Of a stretch of 26,517 bases of DNA, positions 14,937 to 22,308 are shown one piece after another; position 1 is the first letter of the stretch, and every line of letters begins with the position of its first letter. The notes under the pieces are model-generated. The model made no database searches, was not told where the DNA came from, and saw only the letters and a program-made list of their open reading frames with translations. This DNA comes from a virus, in the IMG/VR virus record IMGVR_UViG_3300027849_000052, positions 1-26,517 of that record. The stretch is one strand, 5' to 3'. Both the position numbers and the translations under genes were made by a program.

Positions 14937-17363
14937 TTACCTAGGATCGAACGCACCTAAGCCAAATCCACCGCCCATTGTGTCATTCCCTCCGGATTCG
15001 AAGTTAGTTGGGGGTGAATCATTTTTTCTTTGAGAGATCATTTCGCTTTGTTGTGTACCCTGTATTCTAGTACGCTCGTCTTTACGATCTTCAATTTCTT
15101 TTTCTTTAGCCTTAGCATTATCAACTTCTATGCCTTTTAATTGCATGTTGTAATTAAACTCTAAAGCCATTAATTCTTTCTTAGCTCCTACCTCAACTTG
15201 TATTCTTTGCTGCTCAATCTGCCCTTTTAATTGTTCTAATTGAGATTTAGTCGCAAACAAAGCTTGGTCTTTTTGAACTTCAGCTTGTGCGGCTACTTGT
15301 TGTGCTTGTGCATTTGCTTGAGCTTGAGCTTGTATATTTGCTTGCTGCTCTTGTTGTAATCGTTCTTGACGTTTCTTTTGTCTAACTTTTAGCAATTGAT
15401 TAGCTAACTTAAGGTTTTTAACCTCTCTAATGTCAATAGCATCTGACAGATCAATAAGTCCAGCGCTTAATGCTTGTTGAACATTGTTTTCTAGCATTTG
15501 TTTTTGTTCGTCATCAGGCGTTAGCTCTAAGAATATACCAAAATCATGCAAGTGTAAATCCCTCATTTCATCTAAGGTAGCTACATTAAAACCACCTATC
15601 TTTTGAATAAACGCTTCTTTTGCTGGATGGTATTCTATTATATCTGATATTCTCAAGGATAAACATTCCGCAGTTTCTCTCGTTAGATAAAGCCCTGCGT
15701 CTAATATATGCCTTGTTGCTGTGTTTGAATTGGCTGCTGCCATTTTTTGAACACCCACTAAGGCTCTTGCGTCTGGAGTACTACCGTCTCTTGCTTCATT
15801 AAGACCCGTTACATCTCTTATCATTTGTAGATAATAGTTGTATGTCGATATTAATGTTTGCAGCTTTTGGCCACCACTACCTGTTTGAACTTCTTGAATA
15901 GGCACCTTACCAGGATTCATATCACCCTCTTGAGTAAACGACCTACCTATAATAGAACCCGTTTGGAAAAACATATTTAATGCTTCCTGAGGATTATAGT
16001 TTGTTCCGTTACCTAAATCAACTTCATTTATACCATCAGCATCTAAGTAAACACCGTCAGGTATCATTCTTTGTAATACTTGTTGCAGCTTTAAATGCGT
16101 TAACTGTATCATATCAGCAAAAGCAGTACAACGACTTACTATTGATTCAATTCTACCTTGATACATTCTAGGGGCTGTTATAGCGTAATTCATTTTAACC
16201 TTAGTGCTATCACTTTTAGGTCGCATCATGTTTTTAGCCATCTCCCATTTAAGAACAATATCAGTACCTAGAACCATTACGCCCTCATATAGCACCTCTA
16301 AAGATCTTGACATCTTACCAAATTGCTCTTCGTACATTTCAATAGGTGGATCAAATTGATCATCACGAGCAATTATTTTCGTGGCACCTGTTGCTGTTTC
16401 TTTAACTTTATAAACCTCGTTCATGTAGGTCTTATAATTAAAATAAAGTATTTGAACTATGTTTTGGTCTCTATTGTTGTTTCCATTACTTACATTATTG
16501 TTCCAAACTCCGTAGTTTTGAGAACCTTGCTGTTGTATTTGACTTAACTGATCCTCAGATAGGTCTGGAAACTGCTTTTTAAGCTCGTTTAAGGGAACGA
16601 ATTTAACTTCCCCTGCATAATATATATCTTGAAAATATGGATCCTCTGTGTAAGAGTAAATCAGGTAAGCTGGATCTACATAATCTACAGTAACGCCTTC
16701 AGATTCTGTGAAGTTATTTTTAACAGCTCCAATTCCAAGCGTTGTAATATCGTAATAATATCTTTTCTTTGTTAAGTCATATCTGTTTTCGTCAAACATA
16801 ACATTAATAGCTTCCTCTTCTGCAATTTCAATTCCTTGCTTGTAGGATAACTGCATGTGTAAATCTAATTCTTCTTCTGAATCAGGTAATCTATCTGGGT
16901 TGTTTTCAAATAAATTAATACCAAAGTTTTCTTGAGCAAAGTTATTCAGCTCTTCTGTTTGCAAGTCTCTAATAATAGACTCCATATACTTTGTTCTTTT
17001 ACTAACACCGTATGGATCTTGAGAGTAAGCTGTTAAATCAAAAGCCCTATCAGCAATACCGTTAACAACAATATCAACAAACTTTGATAATATAGGTACA
17101 GGTTTCCAGTCTAAGTTTAAATAAGACAAATCACCGTTAATAGACATTTCGTCTTTATACTTTTGTATAGGCTGTTCACCTCTCGCATATAGTCTAAGAC
17201 TATGGAACGTATTTTGATTACTTCTAAATCGTGTCACACCAGAATTGTTTGAGAACCATTCGTTCTGAATCGCTCTTCCAACCTGGAGTCCGTAGTCTCG
17301 TGACATTTTTTCTGCATCACTTGCAACTTGACTTGGAAAAAAACTATTTACTACTCCTCCCAT
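14937..17363 (-). CDS. Portal protein
   Basis: The product has 808 residues. The N-terminal 120 include LRLYARGEQPIQKYKDEMSI and SYLNLDWKPVPILSKFVDIV, then VNGIADRAFD, which I associate with portal proteins of crAss-like phages; these form the dodecameric DNA channel at one capsid vertex. The core runs to about residue 640, with ARDGSTPDARALVGVQKMAA and DFGIFLELTPDDEQKQMLEN. The C-terminal 150 or so are a Gln/Ala-rich coiled coil (KKRQERLQQEQQANIQAQ) and a Gly-rich tail, consistent with a portal barrel reaching into the capsid. It starts 4 nt after the terminase stop. Its length is large for a portal but usual for this group. Confidence 0.8.
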   Translation of the reverse strand: MGGVVNSFFPSQVASDAEKMSRDYGLQVGRAIQNEWFSNNSGVTRFRSNQNTFHSLRLYARGEQPIQKYKDEMSINGDLSYLNLDWKPVPILSKFVDIVVNGIADRAFDLTAYSQDPYGVSKRTKYMESIIRDLQTEELNNFAQENFGINLFENNPDRLPDSEEELDLHMQLSYKQGIEIAEEEAINVMFDENRYDLTKKRYYYDITTLGIGAVKNNFTESEGVTVDYVDPAYLIYSYTEDPYFQDIYYAGEVKFVPLNELKKQFPDLSEDQLSQIQQQGSQNYGVWNNNVSNGNNNRDQNIVQILYFNYKTYMNEVYKVKETATGATKIIARDDQFDPPIEMYEEQFGKMSRSLEVLYEGVMVLGTDIVLKWEMAKNMMRPKSDSTKVKMNYAITAPRMYQGRIESIVSRCTAFADMIQLTHLKLQQVLQRMIPDGVYLDADGINEVDLGNGTNYNPQEALNMFFQTGSIIGRSFTQEGDMNPGKVPIQEVQTGSGGQKLQTLISTYNYYLQMIRDVTGLNEARDGSTPDARALVGVQKMAAANSNTATRHILDAGLYLTRETAECLSLRISDIIEYHPAKEAFIQKIGGFNVATLDEMRDLHLHDFGIFLELTPDDEQKQMLENNVQQALSAGLIDLSDAIDIREVKNLKLANQLLKVRQKKRQERLQQEQQANIQAQAQANAQAQQVAAQAEVQKDQALFATKSQLEQLKGQIEQQRIQVEVGAKKELMALEFNYNMQLKGIEVDNAKAKEKEIEDRKDERTRIQGTQQSEMISQRKNDSPPTNFESGGNDTMGGGFGLGAFDPR

Positions 17364-17367
17364 ATTA

Positions 17368-19578
17368 CTATTTTATTATTTTTGATTTTGATCCATCGAT
17401 TTGGTATTTCGCAAATCTTAAATTAACTGGTGCTCTTTGCATTTTGTTTGTTGGTCTATATAAATCCTTATGACAAGCCATTATGGCTAAACCCGAGCTA
17501 ATTGCTGCATCAAATTTCGTTCTGTTGTTTATATCAAACTTAGCCCAATCACCTAACGTTTCGTTAAAGTACATTGTGCCGTATTCCCCGTGACTATTTA
17601 AACCTACGTGTCTGTCAATATACATTTCTATTGCAGCGGCGTGAGCTTGTTTTATATCTTCACTAGAGTTAGGTATTCCACCTATTTCTTTTTCGGTTAC
17701 AGACAATTTATTCCAAAGCTTATCAGGCCTATTCATTGAATACCCTCTGTATCCCCTTCTTTTAAAATAATATAAAAGTCTAGGTTTATTGTTTTCACAA
17801 AGTATTGGCATTCCATAAAATACACAAGCCATTAATACATCTTCAAAAAATATCTCTGCGGTTTGTGGTCTTGCTACGTATTCTAAAAAGAATGTGCTCG
17901 GTGGAGCATCTTCCATACTAAACTTAGTTAATCCGTGCAAAGCACCTTTAGATCCTCTTCCGTCTGTTGTTCCTGATATATCATAACTATCACAACCAAA
18001 AGCACCTATATGTTCGTTACCTGGCCATCTTACTCCATTCTTTAATAGTTGTCTATTTTGAATATCATAAGCAGGTGTCCAGCTTATTAAAAATCTTCCG
18101 TTTGGATTTGGTGAAAATATTACTTTAGAATCTTTAACACCATTCTCCCATTGAAAACTACCTTTTGTTAAAACATTGCTGTTTCCTAAGTCTTCATTGT
18201 AATCTATTTGTTCGTATATTTTTGCTAAATTAAATATACTATTTTTTGTTTCATCTCTAAAAGCATGTTCCTCTGTTCTTGGAAACTGTCTGTAAAATTC
18301 ATTTAAAGCATCTTGATCGCCTTTTAATCCTTCTACTTCATTTCCCCAATGTTCAATTACACCTACTTCTATTTCGTCTCCCTGAGGACCGACAGTGCCT
18401 TCTTCCGGTTTGTTGAATACAGGTAAGCCATAAGAATCAATGAATCCTTCGTAGTTCCATTCCATAGGTATGAACAAAGAATAGAGTCCTGAGCGAGTCT
18501 GTCCGTTGGCGTTTCTCTTGGTAACATCTGAGCTATTATATAGTTTTTTAAAATTGTCTCCTCCTTTATCTAAAGCATTTGATGTTGAACCCATCATACA
18601 CTTTCCAATAATTCTTGATCCTAATCGTAGCGTCGTTTTGGTGACCCTCCAGTTGTTGAGGATGTTGTTCGGCCTTTCCCATTTCCCCGATTCATCGTGG
18701 ACGAGGAGTTTAAGTTTTTCCCCATCGTACGCGTTGTCACCGGTATTCTTCCAGTCGATCGTCGTGTCAAGGCCCGTGAGTGTCTCTGTGGCTTTATTCG
18801 AATCGAGTCTTCTACGGGTAAATTTGGATGCGGGTACACGATAGGCAAGTTCGGTCTTGGGTCTGTCCATCCCGTCCTGTATTGGTTTAAAGAAAAATGG
18901 GAAGTTGACAGAAATGGGTACAACCTTATCTGTGAACATCTTTTTCGCATCGGAGCCAGATTTGGACAATATCCCAAACCGTGAGTCGCTTGATATGGTT
19001 GCCATATTGACCGTCTCCCCGGATGCCATGAATGAAAAACCTGAACGTCTGTTCTTGAGATAGCACATACCATAACAACGTTTGTCTGCCTTACAAGCTT
19101 CCCAGAATATATAGAATAATCTATTTGATTCTCGAAAGTCTGGCTGCCCAACATCAATCTTGGACCACTGCAAGTACATAAAGTGAGTACCAGTAATGTA
19201 AGTATCCACACCCTTATTATTGAACCAATGTCCGTTTTCTCGTTTGTTGAAATTTTCATCTATATATGTGCCCCATGTGTTTTTAAACCCCTCTGGATAA
19301 TCTCTCCAATCAAAAATGCTTTTTATACCTTTTAATTGCTTTGGATATTCTTCAGGTGTCCATTTGTTAGTAACTTTGCTTAATTTACCCGGTGATTTTG
19401 GTAGAGCTATTTTAAGGTTTTGTATCTTATATATTTCTCCTATTTGACCGGTCTTACTTATAACAACGACATCATGTTCTTTGTTATACCCATACGCCCA
19501 TTTCTTACCTTTATTAAGCCTAGATATTGTTGTAAGCTTTATAGGTTCTATAACTTTATATAGTTCCTGGGTATACAT
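17368..19578 (-). CDS. terL: Terminase large subunit (packaging ATPase-nuclease)
   Basis: The product has 736 residues and powers DNA packaging and genome cutting. A lambda-type deviant Walker A, KNRRSGFSF, lies at residues 175-183: the lysine is at the first position and there is no GK[ST]. Walker B, LKLLVHDE, lies at 289-296, and a coupling motif, MMGSTSN, at about 328-334. The nuclease domain shows the expected acidic residues at D530/D533 (FGCDSYD), E595 (PILCEN) and D690 (RTKFDAAISSGLA). The start overlaps the previous stop in a TAATG junction. Codons for residues about 171-323, which is exactly the ATPase core, come from a GC-rich patch unlike the rest of the gene (see 18605-19065). Confidence 0.92.
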   Translation of the reverse strand: MYTQELYKVIEPIKLTTISRLNKGKKWAYGYNKEHDVVVISKTGQIGEIYKIQNLKIALPKSPGKLSKVTNKWTPEEYPKQLKGIKSIFDWRDYPEGFKNTWGTYIDENFNKRENGHWFNNKGVDTYITGTHFMYLQWSKIDVGQPDFRESNRLFYIFWEACKADKRCYGMCYLKNRRSGFSFMASGETVNMATISSDSRFGILSKSGSDAKKMFTDKVVPISVNFPFFFKPIQDGMDRPKTELAYRVPASKFTRRRLDSNKATETLTGLDTTIDWKNTGDNAYDGEKLKLLVHDESGKWERPNNILNNWRVTKTTLRLGSRIIGKCMMGSTSNALDKGGDNFKKLYNSSDVTKRNANGQTRSGLYSLFIPMEWNYEGFIDSYGLPVFNKPEEGTVGPQGDEIEVGVIEHWGNEVEGLKGDQDALNEFYRQFPRTEEHAFRDETKNSIFNLAKIYEQIDYNEDLGNSNVLTKGSFQWENGVKDSKVIFSPNPNGRFLISWTPAYDIQNRQLLKNGVRWPGNEHIGAFGCDSYDISGTTDGRGSKGALHGLTKFSMEDAPPSTFFLEYVARPQTAEIFFEDVLMACVFYGMPILCENNKPRLLYYFKRRGYRGYSMNRPDKLWNKLSVTEKEIGGIPNSSEDIKQAHAAAIEMYIDRHVGLNSHGEYGTMYFNETLGDWAKFDINNRTKFDAAISSGLAIMACHKDLYRPTNKMQRAPVNLRFAKYQIDGSKSKIIK
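18605..19065 (-). other. GC-rich mosaic segment inside terL covering the ATPase core
   Basis: Hand counts per 60-base line give about 47% G+C for 18601-19080, peaking at 35 of 60 in 18721-18780. The line at 18541 has 18 of 60 and the line at 18181 has 14 of 60. Codon choice also changes (GTC, GAC, ACC, CCG, GGG and TCC become common), and the reading frame is unbroken. The segment encodes residues about 171-323, from Walker A past Walker B to the coupling motif. Homologous replacement from a GC-richer relative is the simplest reading. An assembly chimera is possible. Confidence 0.65.
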
Positions 19579-19853
19579 TATTTTGATCTATTTTCAGCAA
19601 ATCCACCAAAGCTAGACGTTTCAATTTCTTGCTTAGGTTTATTATTAAGGATCCTTTCCTCTTCTTCAATACGGTTAAGTATTTCGAATGCATCAAAGAT
19701 TGCTAGTTTTTTAGTAGCTGCGGCGTTTTTAAGTCTGTCTGCAGAAATGTCATCATCTGAATCGACAATGTCTTCTTTAGCTACTTTTATAAGTTCCTCA
19801 ACTGCTCTGTGCCCAGCCTGGATTATATTCCTCTTCGTTTCCTTGATGTTCAT
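19578..19853 (-). CDS. Small terminase subunit candidate
   Basis: The product has 91 residues and looks all-helical: KETKRNIIQAGHRAVEELIK, then SADRLKNAAATKKLAIFDAF and EILNRIEEEERI, with a flexible Ser/Gly/Lys C-terminus. It directly precedes terL with a one-base TAATG overlap, the usual position for the DNA-recognition subunit of the packaging motor, and it begins 56 nt inside the preceding gene. The ADRLKNAAATKK segment seems typical of a small protein placed before terminase genes in marine phages. No helix-turn-helix is certain from the sequence, so the small-terminase call depends mainly on position, length and helical character. Confidence 0.5.
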   Translation of the reverse strand: MNIKETKRNIIQAGHRAVEELIKVAKEDIVDSDDDISADRLKNAAATKKLAIFDAFEILNRIEEEERILNNKPKQEIETSSFGGFAENRSK

Positions 19854-20391
19854 ATTTGATTGTAATTGAATTGGTGGGAACGCGGTATAACCTCTGCCCT
19901 TCTATTATAAATTCATACTCCGAGTTTGGCCTAAATCCAATTAAGTCATCTTCTTTAAATTCTCCATTTGAGTATTTTACTATACCTATTAATGGTTTCT
20001 CAGAATCTAAAGAAAACATTTTTGTTTCTTTAATTGGCATAACAAATACAAAACCTTCTAAAGCTTTCCATTCGTTATTTCTTTTATAAGCGTATATTTG
20101 ATCGGGTTGAACTAAATATATATCTTCACTTAAATAGTTTTTACTATTCTTTTCTTGGCCTCTAACGTCTCTGAATCTTCTGAATATGTTATGATGCACA
20201 ATTACATCATCACCTTCTCTAAGCTCATTATATACGTTAGCAAGCGGCAAGCTTAACAACTTACCTATTCTATTACTGTATTCGTGATTTTGTAAATCTG
20301 TATTAAGTAATAATGTTTGGCCTTCTATTTTTTTAACTCCAGTCGTCCTACTGCCCTTCGGCGCAACTAAATAATTAAATACGCTGTGCAT
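19798..20391 (-). CDS. Possible two-domain Cpn10/GroES-like protein
   Basis: The product has 197 residues and is mostly beta. Residues about 5-110 read like a Cpn10-type barrel: VFNYLVAPKG near the start, an exposed loop, RIGKLLSLP, then ELREGDDVIVHHNIFRRF and a final DQIYAYK strand. Residues about 111-180 seem to repeat the order: GFVFVMPIKETK, PLIGIVKYS, EFKEDDLIGFRP, RLYRVPTNSI. Two fused barrels would resemble the chloroplast Cpn20 co-chaperonin. The gene follows the previous stop with no gap and overlaps the small-terminase candidate by 56 nt. A phage GroEL/GroES pair lies 4 kb upstream, making a co-chaperonin role plausible. Similarity to any single GroES is weak, so other beta-barrel proteins are possible. 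Confidence 0.4.
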   Translation of the reverse strand: MHSVFNYLVAPKGSRTTGVKKIEGQTLLLNTDLQNHEYSNRIGKLLSLPLANVYNELREGDDVIVHHNIFRRFRDVRGQEKNSKNYLSEDIYLVQPDQIYAYKRNNEWKALEGFVFVMPIKETKMFSLDSEKPLIGIVKYSNGEFKEDDLIGFRPNSEYEFIIEGQRLYRVPTNSITIKYEHQGNEEEYNPGWAQSS

Positions 20392-20616
20392 CTACCATGA
20401 AAGATCATATTCCACGGATATTGACATGTTTTTGTTGAAATCTTTCCAAGGCATTAACATATCTTTTTTAGTAATGTAGATAGAGTACTTGTCTTCTTCC
20501 TCCACAATATGGGCTATAGTATGACCGCCATACACTTCCTGTCCAACAGCATAGTGCATAGCGTCATTCTTATAGTCTTTCCCAACGCTTATTTTTCTAA
20601 TCGTTTGTTGGGACAT
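20392..20616 (-). CDS. Small phage protein, function unknown
   Basis: The product has 74 residues when begun at the ATG at 20616 (MSQQTIRKISVGKDYKND). An upstream in-frame ATG at 20658 would add 14 residues and overlap the previous gene by 62 nt, so the shorter start with a 20-nt overlap is preferred. The sequence looks beta-rich: YAVGQEVYGGHTIAHIVEEE, then KYSIYITKKDMLMPWKDFN. No motif or signal peptide is seen. It sits in a tight run of small genes before the packaging genes and has no gap to the next start. Function is not recognised. Confidence 0.55.
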   Translation of the reverse strand: MSQQTIRKISVGKDYKNDAMHYAVGQEVYGGHTIAHIVEEEDKYSIYITKKDMLMPWKDFNKNMSISVEYDLSW

Positions 20617-20869
20617 CTGAAATTTCTCCTGTTTGTAAGTCGATATTAACAGATCCATGTTCTTTTTCTAACTCCGCTTGCAAGTCTGATAACTCTTTAA
20701 CAATTCCTTGTAATTGAGTAATCAATCCTGCTTTGTGTCCTTCTAGTCCACCAATTTGCATTTGGATTTGATTCTGTTTATTAACAGTATCTTGTAATCC
20801 TTTTAATTGATCTTTTGAAATTGACTTTACTTCTTTTGCTTCTACGTTTAATGTTTTTACTTCACTCAT
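20597..20869 (-). CDS. Small coiled-coil phage protein
   Basis: The product has 90 residues. Residues about 15-70 form a heptad-like helix (LKGLQDTVNKQNQIQMQIGG, then GLITQLQGIVKELSDLQAEL) and the end reads EKEHGSVNIDLQTGEIS, a combination I associate with a short conserved protein found in many marine phages. A coiled-coil oligomer is likely, with no enzymatic motif. The gene starts 11 nt after the 52-residue gene's stop and overlaps the next gene. Its role is unknown; coiled-coil proteins at this place could be assembly or packaging accessories. Confidence 0.6.
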   Translation of the reverse strand: MSEVKTLNVEAKEVKSISKDQLKGLQDTVNKQNQIQMQIGGLEGHKAGLITQLQGIVKELSDLQAELEKEHGSVNIDLQTGEISDVPTND

Positions 20870-20880
20870 GTTGATTAAAT

Positions 20881-21039
20881 TTAATTGTTATTTGGTTTTT
20901 GTTTATAAGGAAATGCTTTATTTAACATTTCTTTTCTGTTTTCGCAATTGCATTTGCCAGGTAGTTTATCTACTAGCTTTTTTATTCCAGTTGCTTTGGT
21001 TATTTTTTCTATGGTGTCTCCTAGTCCTTTTGATTCCAT
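20881..21039 (-). CDS. Short 52-residue phage protein with CxC motif
   Basis: The reading frame begins ATG at 21039 and ends TAA at 20881-20883, encoding 52 residues: MESKGLGDTIEKITKATGIK, then KLVDKLPGKCNCENRKEMLN and a Lys/Pro/Asn-rich end. The start overlaps the preceding gene's stop in a TAATG junction. The arrangement GLGDTIEKxTKATGIKKxVDK, then a CxC pair and RKExLNKxFPYK, looks like a small conserved phage family that I have seen in environmental phages without assigned function. Evidence for a real gene is the exact coupling, its tidy fit between neighbours and the absence of any other explanation for the 169-nt gap. The longer overlapping frame on the same strand at 20966-21157 is rejected. 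Confidence 0.7.
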   Translation of the reverse strand: MESKGLGDTIEKITKATGIKKLVDKLPGKCNCENRKEMLNKAFPYKQKPNNN

Positions 21040-21293
21040 TAGCACTTCCAGTTTCTTCTAGCGATATCATTCGGGCAATCTCCATTTTTATCTGGATCTT
21101 TACACTTTTTAATACCTGCAGATCTAGCACAATAAGATTTCTTTCTTGAGCCTCCACCTGGCTGAGGTGCTTTTAGATTACCGCCAGTTTTATTATTATA
21201 TGTTTTCCTTTCAGCTGCACTCATACCCGCTGTATGGGGTTTTGTTCTTTTAGCTGGGCTAGTTAAGCAGGAGCCTTTCATTTTGTATGCCAT
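21039..21293 (-). CDS. Basic cysteine-containing small protein (DUF6321-like), SPAK motif
   Basis: The product has 84 residues, very basic, opening MAYKMKGSCLTSPAKRTKPH. A conserved-looking core follows: SAAERKTYNNKTGGNLKAPQ, then SRKKSYCARSAGIKKCKDPD, ending RRNWKC. The E-R-K-x-Y-x-x-x-T-G-x-N-L-K and SYCARSAG signatures resemble the phage family I know as DUF6321; the name is from memory. Five cysteines are present, one at the C-terminal end. It carries one SPAK motif at residues 12-15, shared with its upstream neighbours. It overlaps both adjacent genes by one base in TAATG junctions. A nucleic-acid-binding role is possible from charge but unproven. Confidence 0.65.
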   Translation of the reverse strand: MAYKMKGSCLTSPAKRTKPHTAGMSAAERKTYNNKTGGNLKAPQPGGGSRKKSYCARSAGIKKCKDPDKNGDCPNDIARRNWKC

Positions 21294-22303
21294 TATTTAT
21301 ACAAAGGTTTTTTCATCCCGTATCCTCTTTTCTTCATAGGGGATTTAGTTTTTAATGCTAAGGTAGGTATTTCCTCATTACCTAGCCCTGAGCTTTTTAT
21401 TCCAGCTGGAGTAAGTGTGCTAACCGCTTTTACTTTAGGTCTTGGTTTTTTTATACCATCCTCTTCAATAATTGTCTTTTGTCCAGCGTAAGTTTTAGAT
21501 GCATCCGGTAATTCCATATCTCTAGAAGCACTGTCAAAAGTCCCGCTTTTCCCCAAAGGATCTGAACTCATTTCAACTTGTCTTGTTCTAGCTGTCATGT
21601 TTTTATCGAAAGCATTAAGCTCTGCTGAGTTTTCTTCAACCTTAGCTTTTTTTCTAGCTGCTTTAACTACTTCTCTACGAGCTTTACCTTTAAGTTTAGT
21701 TGTTTCTTGAAAATTACCATCCTCATCTATTCTCCCACCACCGCTAGCTGCTAATTTAGCTGCTTTTATTTTAGATTGACGAACATCTTTTCCAGACTTT
21801 TTAATTGATCTGCTTTGTTGTCTAACTCTCCAAGGTGACATAGCGTCATTTTTATCCCTAGTTTGAGTAGGCGTAAACTCGTTTGTGTCTGTAGTTGTAC
21901 CCGGTATTACTGTGTCTGGCTCGCTTTCCCCAGTGTCTACCTGATCCCTTGCTCCGTCTGGATTCTTTTTTCTAAAAGCTTTAGCTTCTGTTATTTTTTC
22001 CTCAGACATACCCTCTGCTCTTAAATCATCCCAGGTTTTATTTCTAGTTATTTTTTTACCTTCAACAATCTGGTCTCCAGTTGAGCTTGATTCTAATACA
22101 TTAACACCTACTTGTTTTAAAGGAGATCGCTTAGCGTATCCTCTTTTTTTACTCGGTGATGGAATGTCTTTAGTCTGATTATCCCCGTAAACGCCAGCTG
22201 GGCCAACGCCTAATAAAGGTTCTGTTACACCTTTCTTTTGATTAAATAAACCTGCGTTTATCCTTGCCGTAATTGGCGTGTTCTTTTTTCCTTTTGTTCC
22301 CAT
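21293..22303 (-). CDS. Large basic disordered protein with repeated SPxKKRGY motifs
   Basis: The product has 336 residues, dominated by Lys, Arg, Ser, Thr, Asp and Gly, with almost no hydrophobic core. SPxK/R motifs occur at residues 49-52 (SPSKKRGYAK), 60-63 (SPLK), 156-159 (SPWRVRQQSR) and 321-324 (SPMKKRGYGMKKPLYK). The first and last share the longer SPxKKRGY form and bracket the chain. A helical basic middle (KLKGKARREVVKAARKKAKV) could contact DNA. It overlaps the next gene by one base (TAATG). No enzyme family is recognised. It could be a packaged DNA-associated protein, an ejected virion protein or a maturation-protease substrate; the sequence alone does not choose. Confidence 0.6.
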   Translation of the reverse strand: MGTKGKKNTPITARINAGLFNQKKGVTEPLLGVGPAGVYGDNQTKDIPSPSKKRGYAKRSPLKQVGVNVLESSSTGDQIVEGKKITRNKTWDDLRAEGMSEEKITEAKAFRKKNPDGARDQVDTGESEPDTVIPGTTTDTNEFTPTQTRDKNDAMSPWRVRQQSRSIKKSGKDVRQSKIKAAKLAASGGGRIDEDGNFQETTKLKGKARREVVKAARKKAKVEENSAELNAFDKNMTARTRQVEMSSDPLGKSGTFDSASRDMELPDASKTYAGQKTIIEEDGIKKPRPKVKAVSTLTPAGIKSSGLGNEEIPTLALKTKSPMKKRGYGMKKPLYK

Positions 22304-22308
22304 TATAA

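Noticed and set aside
13966-16547. Several plus-strand frames encoding Phe/Leu/Tyr-rich 'membrane-like' peptides
   Set aside because: They lie opposite scaffold and portal genes and show only the composition expected from the complement of Lys/Glu/Asn codons.
18506-18984. Plus-strand open frames opposite terL
   Set aside because: They are antisense to conserved terminase motifs and also follow from the GC-rich patch having few stops.
18621-19259. 212-codon open frame on the minus strand inside terL
   Set aside because: It lies fully within terL in another frame, is kept open by the GC-rich patch and gives an Arg/Ser/Thr-rich chain with no family pattern.
20868-21149. 93-codon plus-strand frame rich in Phe, Leu and Cys
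   Set aside because: It is an antisense shadow; Phe/Leu richness arises from reading A-rich coding DNA backwards.
20966-21157. 63-codon minus-strand frame overlapping two genes
   Set aside because: It overlaps the DUF6321-like gene and the 52-residue gene in a different frame; the 52-residue frame is better coupled and has a conserved-looking pattern.
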